Source: Halodesulfovibrio sp. (GTDB lineage: Bacteria > Desulfobacterota > Desulfovibrionia > Desulfovibrionales > Desulfovibrionaceae). From it: DNA of 64,000 nucleotides. The stretch is taken from the NCBI RefSeq assembly GCF_025210605.1, contig NZ_JAOARI010000032.1, forward strand, positions 124,001-188,000, given 5' to 3'. A program made the translations under genes and the position numbers. The notes beneath the pieces are model-generated. The model did not search any database. It saw only the letters and a program-made list of their open reading frames with translations, and was not told the origin of the DNA. Position 1 is the stretch's first letter, and the number at the start of each line of letters is the position of its first letter. Below, in pieces: positions 34,673 to 44,116 of this stretch.

Positions 34673-35602
34673 GTGTTTGAAAACAAAATATACTTGGGAA
34701 CAGCCTGTGCTTCTTTAGCCACTATGCTCTGGGCAGGGTCGTTTGTTATTGCACGCCTTGCTGTTGGGCAGATATCTCCTATGCTCCTTGCTGCCTCTTG
34801 CTGGTTTATCGCCCTTCTGATTCTTTGTCCTTGTAACTTTTCGGTGATAAAAAAAGAGTGGAATGTCGTTACCAAGTTCTTACCACAATTTTTTTTCGCC
34901 GCACTTACAGGTGTCGCTGCATATTCTCCGCTTAGTTACTTTGCTGCCCAAACCACATCTGCCATCAACCTCTCGCTGATTTCAGTTACCAGCCCTATTT
35001 TTATCGTTATTATATCTTCATTGATGGGACAAAAGCAGCCAGTCAACACATGGGCTGGCTGTTCCGTAGCTCTCTTAGGTTCAATCTACCTTGTATGTAA
35101 CGGTGAAATAGCACGCCTTCTCGAACTTCATTTTGCACTCGGTGACTTCCTTATGTTAATCGCGGCAGTGGGCTTTGCAATTTACAGTTTGATTCTTAGC
35201 AAAATCCCTGAAGGGCTATCGCATTTGATTGTTATGACCCTCATGGCTTTTTTTGCTGTGTTGCTACTTATTCCTTGTGTTTTATGGGAATACTCCCAAG
35301 GAATGATGCTATTCACATTAAATACTTCCGTGCTATTCAGCATCACTTTCATGGCGATATTTTCGTCAATTGTGGCATGGGGCACATGGAATATCGGATT
35401 GAAACATGCGGGCTCTGAAAAGGCTGGTATGATTTACTACAGCCTTCCATTATGGAGTGGTATTTTTGCTTTTGCTTTTCTTGATGAAACCATGGGAGCG
35501 GTACACTTAGTCAGCGGGATTCTTATTATTGGTGGGATAGCATGGGCAAGTCGCACGCCTCAGCTAGCAACGCAGCATGAACCATCTTCTACCAATGCGT
35601 AG
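34673..35602 (+). CDS. EamA/DMT-family transporter
   Basis: This inner-membrane protein of 309 residues has ten hydrophobic helices in two EamA repeats. The first repeat begins ASLATMLWAGSFVIARLAVG with the typical W-G-S-F motif, and the second follows ALGDFLMLIAAVGFAIYSL. PLWSGIFAFAFLDETM near the end is the usual helix-9 signature. Drug/metabolite transporters export amino acids, nucleotides or other small molecules; the substrate cannot be read here. I chose GTG at 34673 because AAGGAGA lies 11 bases upstream and it directly precedes FENKIYLG; a longer start at 34622 has no ribosome site. Single-gene unit. Confidence 0.85.
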   Translation: MFENKIYLGTACASLATMLWAGSFVIARLAVGQISPMLLAASCWFIALLILCPCNFSVIKKEWNVVTKFLPQFFFAALTGVAAYSPLSYFAAQTTSAINLSLISVTSPIFIVIISSLMGQKQPVNTWAGCSVALLGSIYLVCNGEIARLLELHFALGDFLMLIAAVGFAIYSLILSKIPEGLSHLIVMTLMAFFAVLLLIPCVLWEYSQGMMLFTLNTSVLFSITFMAIFSSIVAWGTWNIGLKHAGSEKAGMIYYSLPLWSGIFAFAFLDETMGAVHLVSGILIIGGIAWASRTPQLATQHEPSSTNA

Positions 35603-35714
35603 CCGATTTACTAGTAGCAAAGCACTCTTTGCCTGTAACAACACTTCGCTTGGTTTATTTTTTACCTACAATAATCAGTGACTCTAATTTGTTAAATCAT
35701 AATATTTACATTCA

Positions 35715-35751
35715 AAAAAGCCGTTATCACCAGCAGTGATAACGGCTTTTT
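35715..35751. terminator. Bidirectional terminator between EamA gene and cus operon
   Basis: AAAAAGCCGTTATCAC pairs perfectly over 16 bp with GTGATAACGGCTTTTT around CAGCA. The A and T tracts on both sides suit both the plus-strand EamA transcript and the minus-strand cus transcript. Confidence 0.9.
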
Positions 35752-35809
35752 ATTGTTGATTTTGTACCCAGTGATTCCAAGGCACATCGTTGCTAAAAAC
35801 TATGCATTA

Positions 35810-38800
35810 TCATTTGTTACTCTTCAGTTTGTGTTCCTCAACCCAGCAATATAACACTGGGACAACAAAAACCGTCAAAAGAGCAATTGCCATGCCTCCA
35901 AACGAAGGTATCGCCATTGGAACCATAATATCCGCGCCTTTACCTGTAGAAGTCAGGATAGGTAGTAGCGCCAAAATGGTTGTCGCCGAAGTCATTAAGG
36001 CGGGACGAATACGTTTTTTTGCACCTTCAATGACGAAATTCCGAACAGCTTCCACATCGGTTGGAGTATTTTTAGCTTTGGATTCATCAAGGAAGGTTGC
36101 CATAATAACACCGTCGTCTGATGCTATTCCGAATAGCGCAAGAAATCCTACCCAAATGGCGACAGAAAGGTTCACTGGATGAACCTGAAACAACTCGCGC
36201 ATGTGTGTTCCGAGCACAGAAAAGTTAAGGAACCAGTCCTGACCATAGAGCCATATCATAATAAAGCCACCAGACCACGCGACAATAATTCCAGAAAAAA
36301 CCATAAGCGTTGTTGTAATCGCAGAGAACTGCAAATACAGAATAATTACGATAACAAACAATGCCAGTGGTAAAATCACCGACAGCTTTTTCTGTGCGCG
36401 TATCTGATTTTCATAACTTCCCGCAAATTCAAATGAGACACCTGCTGGTATTGTAAGTTCGCCGTCCGCTATTTTTTGATCCAAAAAGGCTTGAGCCTGC
36501 TCGACAACATCTACTTCAGCATAGCCTGCTTGTTTATCGAACAAAACGTAGCCAACAAGAAAGGTATCTTCACTTTTAATAACTTGTGGCCCACGAACAT
36601 ATGTGACTTCTGCCAGTTGTGACAATGGGACTTGCTCACCTGTTGCCGAAGCTACAAGAATATTTTCAAGCCCTTCCAAAGAGTCACGTAATTCACGTTG
36701 ATACCGCACTCGAACAGGATATCGTTCACGTCCTTCCACTGTGGAAGTAATAACGCGCCCTCCTACTGCACTGTCGATAACGTTCTGTACTTTAGTGACA
36801 GTAATACCATGGCGGGCAATGGCATCTCGATCGATAACAATTTCAATATACGGTTTTCCGACAATTCTATCCGCAGTAACGGCAGCAGGCATAACAGAAG
36901 GAACCTGTTTTAAATACTTTTCAAGCTGTAACCCAAACTCTTCAATCACTGGCAAGGAAGGCCCCTTGACCTTTATCCCCATTGGCGCACGCATACCCGA
37001 TTGCAACATAACAATACGCGCTGCAATAGGTTGAAGCTTTGGTGCACTGGTTACGCCTGGCATATCTGCGGCCTTAACGATTGCATCCCATATGTCATTC
37101 GAAGAGCGAATTCCGCCCCATGCTTCGCGGTCAGGGTTTATTTCAGGATCAAGAGCCATGCGCCAAATCCTAAATGGTCTGCCATCAGGATCAGGAATAA
37201 GTCTGCCAGCCGCATCACGCAGATAGTATCCTTGCACAAGGTACGGGTAGCCATCATTAGCAGGAAGCAGTTTGTTGTCTACCGATCGCATATAGTCTTT
37301 CTTTGATGCATCAAATTTAAAGCGCATCCTTTTACCATTTGCGTCTAGCAAATACTCTGGCTTGTAATTGATGACAGTTTCAATCATTGATACTGGCGCG
37401 GGATCAAGAGGAGTTTCCGCTCTACCTAACTTTCCTACAGCGCTTTGCACTTCAGGAATTTGTTGAATAGCCTTATCTTGTTTCGCCAAAATGTCCTGCA
37501 CTTCGCCAATAGAAGCGTGCGGCATTGTTGTTGGCATATATAAAAATGAGCCTTCATCCAGTGGCGGCATAAACTCTTTTCCAAGTCCAGGGAAAGCATG
37601 TGCCAGTGTTGCCATTGGTGCGGTAGATCGAATTGAGTCCGGCAACCAGCTTGTCATAGAACCAAATCCCAGCCAGATAACCATACCAAAGATGGAAACA
37701 CTTACTGGAATCAGCATAAAGAGCGCTTTATAGTGCAAGAAGGTTCGGAGTAACAATGGATACAGCTTTTGGAAGCCATAAAAGAAGGACATCAGTCCGC
37801 CGATGCTTACGGCTACGAAAATAAAGTTAACCCAAAATCCTTTTTCTGGCCCAAGAGGAAGCCAGTGGCTGGAAAGAACAGCTGTTATGGCAATAATGAC
37901 AACCCAGTTTTCAACCCATTCAAGCGCTTTTCCAAGGTTAGGTGGCAAAAATACGTAAACAACACGCCGCACCCCAATATAACCAACTACAATCCCAAGC
38001 CACCATGCAACCATAGCACTCAGCAGAATGCCAGCCACAATAAGTATTGCGGGAACAGCATACCGCTTCACTAAACTGGTATACGATGCATTGCGCGCCT
38101 TAAAAAGCATGTGTGTCAACACAGGCAAGACAGTTAAAGAGAGAAGAATAGACGCGCCTAAGGCAAATGTTTTGGTATATGCTAACGGCTTAAAAAGCTT
38201 TCCTTCTGCACCATCCATAACAAATACTGGCAGAAAGCTAATAATGGTTGTTGCAACAGCAGTCAGAACCGCACTGCCTACTTCAGCAACACCTTCAAAA
38301 ACAAGCGAAAATGAGTCTGCTCCTTCAGGAGCGTTTTCAAGTTTCTTTAGAATATTTTCACAGATAATAATCCCCATATCTACCATAGTACCAATGGCAA
38401 TGGCGATACCGGAAAGAGCTACAATGTTGGCATCAACACCGAATGTCCGCATGGCAATAAAGCACATGAGTACAGCAAGCGGAAGCAAGGAAGAAATGAC
38501 CAACGAGCTTTTAAAATGCATCACCGCAATGAGTACAACGATGATGGTAATAAGCACTTCTTCAGTCAGTGCGTTATCCAGTGTATTCAATGTCTCTTGA
38601 ATAAGACCGCTACGATCATAAAAAGGAACAATCGTAAGTTTAGAAATAGTACCATCGGTAAGGATTTTGCTAGGCAATCCCGCGCTGATGGTCGCGATTT
38701 TCTCTTTTAAATTCTTAATTACTTGCAGAGGATTTTCACCATAGCGAACTACAACCACTCCACCTACAACTTCAGCACCGTTTTTATCCAGTGCTCCACG

Positions 38801-39766
38801 TCGTGTTGCAGGCCCAAGCGTCACAGTCGCCACATCCTTCACAGTAATTGGCGTATTATCTGTAACTTTGATGACTGCTTTTTCTAAATCAGACAGCTTT
38901 TTTACAAAACCAACACCGCGGATAAGATATTCCACATTGTTGATTTCCATTGTACGGGCACCGACATCAAGGTTTGATTGCTTAACGGCATTGATAACTT
39001 GCTGAAGTGTCACCCCGTATGCACGCATGGCATCTGGGTTAACATCAATCTGATATTCTTTAACAAAACCGCCTGCGGATGCAACTTCCGATACACCTTC
39101 AGCAGAAAGTAACCCGTAGCGCACAAGCCAGTCCTGTACGCTTCGTAATTCATCAAGTCCCCATCCTCCTGTCGGATTTCCTTTAGGGTCACGTCCTTCA
39201 ATTGTGTACCAAAAAACCTGTCCTAGAGCAGTTGCATCCGGTCCTAGCGTGGGTTGTACGCCTTGCGGCAACGTTCCTGAAGGTAGACTGTTCAATTTTT
39301 CTAAAAGACGGGAGCGGGACCAATAAAACTCAACATTTTCATCAAAAATTACGTAGATAGAGGAAAATCCGAACATGGAATAGCTACGTACAGTTTTAAC
39401 GCCCGGTATTCCAAGCAAAGCAACTGTAAGTGGATATGTAACTTGATCTTCCATGTCTTGCGGCGAGCGCCCTGCCCATGAGGTAAATACAATCTGCTGA
39501 TTTTCTCCAATGTCCGGTATCGCGTCCACAGGCACAGGGTCACGGGGAATACCGCCAAGGTCCCAATCAAATGGGGCAACCATAGCTCCCCACCCGATCA
39601 TAAGAACAGTAAGCAGCACCACTACAAGCTTACGTTTTAAACAAAAGTAAATAAGCTTTTCAGTAAGCGTCGTCGGGGTAACACTATGCTCAGCATCAAG
39701 AGCAGAAGTAGATGAGCACCCAGAAGGATAATCTGTTTTTTGCGGTGTTTTTTTCATATCAGCCAT
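35810..39766 (-). CDS. cusA: CusA-type heavy-metal RND efflux pump, enlarged
   Basis: This proton-driven pump of the heavy-metal-efflux RND family exports Cu(I)/Ag(I) through CusB and CusC. PVDAIPDIGENQQIVFT and the proton-relay helix AIAIGTMVDMGIIICEN (single Asp, as in CusA) define the family. At 1318 residues it is about 270 longer than E. coli CusA. One extra block (about 560-700) adds hydrophobic segments (IVAGILLSAMVAWWLG, WVVIIAITAVLSS); another (about 800-890) adds a polar periplasmic insertion (YLLDANGKRMRFKF...NPDREAWGG). MLQSGMRAPMGIKVKG supplies Met residues at the expected metal-relay place. It is last in the four-gene operon, nine bases after cusB. Confidence 0.9.
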   Translation of the reverse strand: MADMKKTPQKTDYPSGCSSTSALDAEHSVTPTTLTEKLIYFCLKRKLVVVLLTVLMIGWGAMVAPFDWDLGGIPRDPVPVDAIPDIGENQQIVFTSWAGRSPQDMEDQVTYPLTVALLGIPGVKTVRSYSMFGFSSIYVIFDENVEFYWSRSRLLEKLNSLPSGTLPQGVQPTLGPDATALGQVFWYTIEGRDPKGNPTGGWGLDELRSVQDWLVRYGLLSAEGVSEVASAGGFVKEYQIDVNPDAMRAYGVTLQQVINAVKQSNLDVGARTMEINNVEYLIRGVGFVKKLSDLEKAVIKVTDNTPITVKDVATVTLGPATRRGALDKNGAEVVGGVVVVRYGENPLQVIKNLKEKIATISAGLPSKILTDGTISKLTIVPFYDRSGLIQETLNTLDNALTEEVLITIIVVLIAVMHFKSSLVISSLLPLAVLMCFIAMRTFGVDANIVALSGIAIAIGTMVDMGIIICENILKKLENAPEGADSFSLVFEGVAEVGSAVLTAVATTIISFLPVFVMDGAEGKLFKPLAYTKTFALGASILLSLTVLPVLTHMLFKARNASYTSLVKRYAVPAILIVAGILLSAMVAWWLGIVVGYIGVRRVVYVFLPPNLGKALEWVENWVVIIAITAVLSSHWLPLGPEKGFWVNFIFVAVSIGGLMSFFYGFQKLYPLLLRTFLHYKALFMLIPVSVSIFGMVIWLGFGSMTSWLPDSIRSTAPMATLAHAFPGLGKEFMPPLDEGSFLYMPTTMPHASIGEVQDILAKQDKAIQQIPEVQSAVGKLGRAETPLDPAPVSMIETVINYKPEYLLDANGKRMRFKFDASKKDYMRSVDNKLLPANDGYPYLVQGYYLRDAAGRLIPDPDGRPFRIWRMALDPEINPDREAWGGIRSSNDIWDAIVKAADMPGVTSAPKLQPIAARIVMLQSGMRAPMGIKVKGPSLPVIEEFGLQLEKYLKQVPSVMPAAVTADRIVGKPYIEIVIDRDAIARHGITVTKVQNVIDSAVGGRVITSTVEGRERYPVRVRYQRELRDSLEGLENILVASATGEQVPLSQLAEVTYVRGPQVIKSEDTFLVGYVLFDKQAGYAEVDVVEQAQAFLDQKIADGELTIPAGVSFEFAGSYENQIRAQKKLSVILPLALFVIVIILYLQFSAITTTLMVFSGIIVAWSGGFIMIWLYGQDWFLNFSVLGTHMRELFQVHPVNLSVAIWVGFLALFGIASDDGVIMATFLDESKAKNTPTDVEAVRNFVIEGAKKRIRPALMTSATTILALLPILTSTGKGADIMVPMAIPSFGGMAIALLTVFVVPVLYCWVEEHKLKSNK

Positions 39767-39775
39767 TACTGCCCC

Positions 39776-41950
39776 CTACTCTACAGCAAGCTGCTTTTTA
39801 ACTTCGCCGCAATTAAACATTTTTGAGCCGAAATATGGGTTCCGGATACTTTCATCCTGTTGCAACCAGCTTGCACCTTTATCGCCAAAAGCCATTGGAC
39901 AATGTATCTCGTACACCTCTCCATCTAAGGAGATTCCCATACGCTTTGTTACGTCCAGCAATCCATTTGATATGGTGAGGAATCCCTTTCGCATCTCCTC
40001 GATATCTGGAGCATTGCGCATCTCAGTGATCCCTGCTGTCATCAGGCGTTTTTTATCAATCCAGAATTTAGACGCAGTACTATCCAACCCTGTGTGCGAA
40101 ACTGAGTGCAAAGCAGCTGTAAGTTTTTTTACTGCAAGGCGAGCACCTTCCGCATTATCCTGACTAAGCGCTTCGGATACGCCAATATAGGCGTTAAGAA
40201 CTAAGCCTAGTTGTATCTTAAACCCTTCTGGTACCAGTAATGCAGGTTGCAGCGATTTCGCCATGCTTTGAACGCCGAACGCATTTTTCAAGGCAGTATA
40301 ATGGGCATGAGCAAGTGCAAACAATTCATGTTGACGCTTGTATGATTCAGCCTCTGCACCGAGCACACAGTCATTGGAGAGCAACATTCCATACTCTTTC
40401 CATGCAAGAAGTGCTTTGCCTTCAAGCATCCATGTTTCAATACTGCCGAGTTTTTTCCCTATCTTAGTAAACAGAGCTTGCACTTCAGCCGTATTTTGCT
40501 GCTGCAAGGCACGATGCAGTGCTTCAAAATCTTTATTCATAAAATAAAGCTTAGAAATCATAATCGGAGGCGCGCCAAGGTGCTTTGAAGAGTGCTCTTT
40601 ATGGGAGTCATGGGCTGACTCAGAGGGTACGGTAGCAGCACCACTCATCATACTAGGCTTCGCCATAATCTGGAGTGCGCTGTCGAGCTTGAATGCCCCT
40701 TTGCTTACAACAAGCTCCCCTTCATTAAGACCGCTTTTAACTATGTAAGTATTGCCAGATTTTGCACCAAGGACGATCTCTCTTCCTTCGTACACTCCTT
40801 CTTTTTCTGGATGCTGCACATATACAATAGCTCGCTTGCCAGTAATTAAAGGCGCTGAAGCCGGAATAATCAATGAAGACTGATCCTGAGTAGTGCTTTT
40901 GGTTTGTGAAGCCTGCACAAACATCCCCGGCTTTAATTTTTCATTAGGGTTCGGCACTTCAATTCGAACAGCCACAGTACGGGTCTGCTTATCTACAACA
41001 GGGTCAATGTAAACAATACGTCCATTAAAAGACTCCCCGGGGAAGGCTTCTACAGTAAATTCAACAGCGTCTCCTTCTTTAATCCACGGCAGGTCAGTCT
41101 CATACGCTTCCAGCACAACCCACACATCAGAAAGGTCGGCAATGGAATACAATGGCTCACCAGCTTTTACATACGCGCCTTCAACGACATCTTTACGAAT
41201 AACAATGCCTGCCTGAGGTGCAAATACCGTCAAATTTCTTGAAGGAGTATCTTTTTTTGCGATGGCTGCAATCTGCCCTTCTGACAGTCCGAGAAGGCGT
41301 AATTTCTCTTTTGCAGCTGCAATATTGCTTGCAACGGATCGGCGAATAATTGAGGAACTTCTCGCAGAAAGTTTAGCTTGAGCAGCAGTCGCGTGAATCA
41401 ACTCAGCCTGTGCTGAATACAACTCAGGACTGTAAATAACAGCCATTGGTTGACCCTTGCGAACCGTGCTACCTGTTTTGGCGATATATAATTTGTCAAT
41501 TCGACCAGCAGTCCACGCGCTTATAGTTTCCACGCGCGACTCATCATACTCAATTTTGCCAATCATGCGTCTAGAAGTTGCAACAGACTTTCGGGAAACA
41601 GGCGTCACTTCAAGCTCTGCAAGCTTTCGAGCATCGCTATCCAATTCTATTTGACGATAGCTTTCAAGTGCAGCTTTATTAGCGTCAATTTCCAGCTTTA
41701 TTAAATCCATAAAACAGATTGGACATTTTCCCGGTTGCGGCAATTGAATTTGGGGATGCATAGAACACGTCCACACAACTTTGCCTTCTGTCTGGCTTGT
41801 GTCAGCATTTTGGTCAGCAGACTCTACTTGAGCATCATGGTTGTGCTCATGGTCTGATGCACCCAAAAGAATTGACGCATACATTCCACCTGTAAAAAGT
41901 ATGACTGCTGCACCAAACAAAAATTTTCGGATATCGAAAGGTAATTGCAT
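39776..41950 (-). CDS. cusB: CusB-type periplasmic adaptor with N-terminal metal-binding and C-terminal DUF3347 domains
   Basis: This is the membrane-fusion subunit of the copper/silver pump, 724 residues with three parts. After an N-terminal anchor helix (about 9-30) and a His/Asp-rich linker comes a heavy-metal-binding domain, WTCSMHPQI...GKCPICFMDL (Cys near 62, 76, 79). The HlyD/CusB core follows, with RIDKLYIAKTGSTVRKGQ, an Ala-rich hairpin and VVLEAYETDLPWIKEGD. The C-terminal ~220 residues form a DUF3347-type domain ending EIHCPMAFGDKGASWLQ and PYFGSKMFNCGEVK, rich in Cys and Met and probably copper-binding. The extra metal sites suggest direct scavenging of periplasmic copper. It follows a YHS-like gene in the operon. 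Confidence 0.9.
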   Translation of the reverse strand: MQLPFDIRKFLFGAAVILFTGGMYASILLGASDHEHNHDAQVESADQNADTSQTEGKVVWTCSMHPQIQLPQPGKCPICFMDLIKLEIDANKAALESYRQIELDSDARKLAELEVTPVSRKSVATSRRMIGKIEYDESRVETISAWTAGRIDKLYIAKTGSTVRKGQPMAVIYSPELYSAQAELIHATAAQAKLSARSSSIIRRSVASNIAAAKEKLRLLGLSEGQIAAIAKKDTPSRNLTVFAPQAGIVIRKDVVEGAYVKAGEPLYSIADLSDVWVVLEAYETDLPWIKEGDAVEFTVEAFPGESFNGRIVYIDPVVDKQTRTVAVRIEVPNPNEKLKPGMFVQASQTKSTTQDQSSLIIPASAPLITGKRAIVYVQHPEKEGVYEGREIVLGAKSGNTYIVKSGLNEGELVVSKGAFKLDSALQIMAKPSMMSGAATVPSESAHDSHKEHSSKHLGAPPIMISKLYFMNKDFEALHRALQQQNTAEVQALFTKIGKKLGSIETWMLEGKALLAWKEYGMLLSNDCVLGAEAESYKRQHELFALAHAHYTALKNAFGVQSMAKSLQPALLVPEGFKIQLGLVLNAYIGVSEALSQDNAEGARLAVKKLTAALHSVSHTGLDSTASKFWIDKKRLMTAGITEMRNAPDIEEMRKGFLTISNGLLDVTKRMGISLDGEVYEIHCPMAFGDKGASWLQQDESIRNPYFGSKMFNCGEVKKQLAVE

Positions 41951-41966
41951 CTAGCATCTCCAAAGC

Positions 41967-42004
41967 CATACGTGCTCTCAGATACCGCTCTGAGAGCACG
42001 TATG
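41967..42004 (-). other. Intercistronic 16-bp hairpin in the cus operon
   Basis: CATACGTGCTCTCAGA pairs perfectly with TCTGAGAGCACGTATG around a 6-base loop, between the small YHS-like gene and cusB. On the transcribed strand there is no T-run; the cusB ribosome site (GGAGATG) follows. It is better read as an RNA-stability or processing element than a full terminator. Confidence 0.6.
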
Positions 42005-42010
42005 GATTGC

Positions 42011-42271
42011 TTATTTTGCAGCTTCTAATTTCACGCCCTGACTTTCGAGCTTTTTAATAAAAACAGTCGGATTCTTTTTAAACTTCGGCAAACACATCTG
42101 GCAGCAAAAATATACGCGCTTTCCATTATGGTCTGCATACAACTTTTTGTTAATGGTATTCCCCATAACAGGGCATTTAACTTGTTTAGAGCTTGCGAAC
42201 GACGCAGTACCGGACACGACAAATGTTACAGCTACAAACGCTGCGACAGTAATTTTCAAAAATGATCTCAT
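42011..42271 (-). CDS. Small periplasmic YHS/TRASH-like copper-binding protein
   Basis: This 86-residue protein has a signal peptide (cleavage near FASSKQ, about residue 26-28). The mature 60 residues hold a Cys pattern KCPVMGN (Cys near 33) and YFCCQMCLPKF (Cys near 56, 57, 60), typical of YHS/TRASH-type metal-binding modules. It lies between the outer-membrane channel and adaptor genes of the cus operon, so a role as periplasmic Cu(I)/Ag(I) chaperone handing metal to CusB is likely, comparable in position to CusF but of a different fold. Function is inferred from motif and context. Confidence 0.82.
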   Translation of the reverse strand: MRSFLKITVAAFVAVTFVVSGTASFASSKQVKCPVMGNTINKKLYADHNGKRVYFCCQMCLPKFKKNPTVFIKKLESQGVKLEAAK

Positions 42272-42296
42272 CTGTTATATTCCTTAGTTAGCTGTG

Positions 42297-43628
42297 CTAC
42301 TCAACTGTTACATTGAGCTCTTGTTGCGGTAAGGGTACCTTTTTCTGCGTAAATATCTTTTTTTGCATCACAGGCAATTCCGTACCGACCAATTGTTCAA
42401 GTTGTGCAATGCGCTGAGCTTGATCTGTCAACGCACGGGCTTGAGCTATGTACAGCTCAAAATATGTATTTTCTGCTGAGATTACTTCTTGCAAATCTAC
42501 CTTACCACTTTGGTATGTTTGCAAAATCACCTCTACAGATTGTTCTGCCTTTGGAATAAGGCTTTCTTCATAAAGAGTAATCTGACGTATGGCATCCCGA
42601 TAACGGTATAAAGCCAGTTCAAGGTCAGCCAGCAAAACGTCCTTTCTCCCCTGTTTTGCCTGAATTGCTACAAGGCGTCGTTCACGCCCTTCTTCCACAG
42701 CGGCATCCCTGCTGTCCTGCCATAACGGGATATTGAGGCTGACGCTGGCAATAACAGGGTCATTGCCATTTTGTGTCGGATTACCAGATCGAGCTTTATC
42801 TGTGTAAATTGATTTGATTCCGAATGTGAGGTCTGGATAGTAATTTTTTTCAGCAAGGAGAACCTGAGCGTCAGCACGAGCAAGTTCCTGATCGAAGCTA
42901 ATTAATTCAGGATTCTTATTTTGGAGCAATTTGCTAAGTTGTTCTTCTTCAACATCTAATCGAAGCTCGACAACACTTGAGAGATGTACAGGTTCATCTA
43001 TGTTTCGCCCTACAACTGCGTTCACCCGTGCTTGAAGGGGGACAACCATATCTTTCAAAGAAAGCTGTCTATTTCTGGCTGAATCAAGTTCAACCTGAGC
43101 ACGAAGTACGTCAGAATACAGTGCATTACCGGCAGAATAACGGGAGCGAATAGTTGCTTCCATAAATTCCAGTAACTCAACCTGCTCACCTGTTAGCTGA
43201 ATAGCTTGTTGCAAATAAAGCAGTTCATAATAGGCTACTTTAACATCACGAAATATTTTTGTTTTGATACTATCAGCTTTTGCCTTGAGCACATCTGCTT
43301 CACGTAGAGCAACTTGTTCCTTTGCATCCAGCTTTCCTAGCCATGGAAATTTTTGGGTAAGACCATAGCTCATTCTTTGAGGACCGACTCGCGTTTCAAC
43401 CGGCACAATGTACACGCTATAGGTTAACTGTGGGTCCGGTAATGTTGAAACTTGAGGTGCCTTTTGCACTGAGGCTTTCCAACGGCTAAACGCTGCTTGC
43501 AATTCACCGTTATTTTCTGCCGCTATTTGTAAATATGATGAAAGAGGGCTTCCTCCTCCTTCAAAAGCAGATGCATTACCAACAACGAGAACTAATAGTA
43601 ACACTGCAAATATAGAACGTAAAACCAT
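42297..43628 (-). CDS. cusC: TolC/CusC-family outer-membrane efflux channel
   Basis: This 443-residue outer-membrane factor has a signal peptide (MVLRSIFAVLLLVLVVGNASA) and two repeats of long amphipathic helices. Each repeat carries the usual pairing of coiled helices and short barrel strands: PDPQLTYSVYIVP and MSYGLTQKFPWLGKLDAKE in the first, YYPDLTFGIKSIY and ASVSLNIPLWQDSRD in the second. The motif PWLGKL is characteristic of CzcC/CusC-type metal efflux channels. No lipobox is seen. It is the promoter-proximal gene of the cusC-YHS-cusB-cusA operon. Regulation is probably copper-responsive, but no CusR or CueR site or regulator gene is visible nearby. Confidence 0.87.
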   Translation of the reverse strand: MVLRSIFAVLLLVLVVGNASAFEGGGSPLSSYLQIAAENNGELQAAFSRWKASVQKAPQVSTLPDPQLTYSVYIVPVETRVGPQRMSYGLTQKFPWLGKLDAKEQVALREADVLKAKADSIKTKIFRDVKVAYYELLYLQQAIQLTGEQVELLEFMEATIRSRYSAGNALYSDVLRAQVELDSARNRQLSLKDMVVPLQARVNAVVGRNIDEPVHLSSVVELRLDVEEEQLSKLLQNKNPELISFDQELARADAQVLLAEKNYYPDLTFGIKSIYTDKARSGNPTQNGNDPVIASVSLNIPLWQDSRDAAVEEGRERRLVAIQAKQGRKDVLLADLELALYRYRDAIRQITLYEESLIPKAEQSVEVILQTYQSGKVDLQEVISAENTYFELYIAQARALTDQAQRIAQLEQLVGTELPVMQKKIFTQKKVPLPQQELNVTVE

Positions 43629-43837
43629 ACACCCTCACTTAACTATAAAACGGTAACGAAATATCATTTGGTATAAGCAAGCTATCCATATGTAGTTATT
43701 ATAGTATATACCGCATGTATAAAAATTATACATCAACTCTTCGTTATAAAAGTAACTCGCAAAAAGAAGACCACTTCATATTAATTCGTACTATTTTAGT
43801 CAGGTATATTTTTTTAAGAAAAAAACTTTTCTTACTC

Positions 43838-44060
43838 AAAAAAAAAAAGTGTCAAAAAATATGACACATGTTTGCTATCCGGCTATATCTGTATAATTAT
43901 TTTACAGTCTTGTTTTCAATAAAAACAGTATGGCTGTCATGAGCGGTATCAAAACTTAGCTGCTACGCCTTCGCCACCGATACTCCGTTAATGATTCCCA
44001 AAATAGAACTGCGCTCTTCCCCAATTGTTCGATACGATTTGTATTTATTACTTGTTAAAA
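43838..44060 (-). ncRNA. Candidate small RNA or decayed gene with strong terminator
   Basis: This sits in the 488-base spacer between the cus operon and the low-complexity protein. On the minus strand it ends in GTGTCA-loop-TGACAC (43849-43867) followed by eleven Ts, an excellent terminator serving no annotated gene. The last protein gene upstream already has its own terminator at 44066-44094. A TTAACA/TATCGA pair with 18-base spacing near 44030-44055 could start the transcript. The longest minus frame (ending ...SSILGIINGVSVAKA) lacks a start codon, so a gene remnant is an alternative. No RNA family is recognised. Confidence 0.35.
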
Positions 44061-44065
44061 TAAAA

Positions 44066-44094
44066 AAGGGCTTATGCGTGTTGCATAAGCCCTT
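44066..44094 (-). terminator. Terminator of the ECF sigma operon
   Basis: AAGGGCTTATGC pairs perfectly with GCATAAGCCCTT around GTGTT; on the minus strand six Ts follow. It lies 22 bases after the stop of the low-complexity protein. Confidence 0.9.
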
Positions 44095-44116
44095 GAATAA
44101 TCATGTAGCGTAATAA

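Noticed and set aside
36741..38600. Several plus-strand frames of up to 190 codons
   Set aside because: All lie antisense within cusA, whose family match is continuous.
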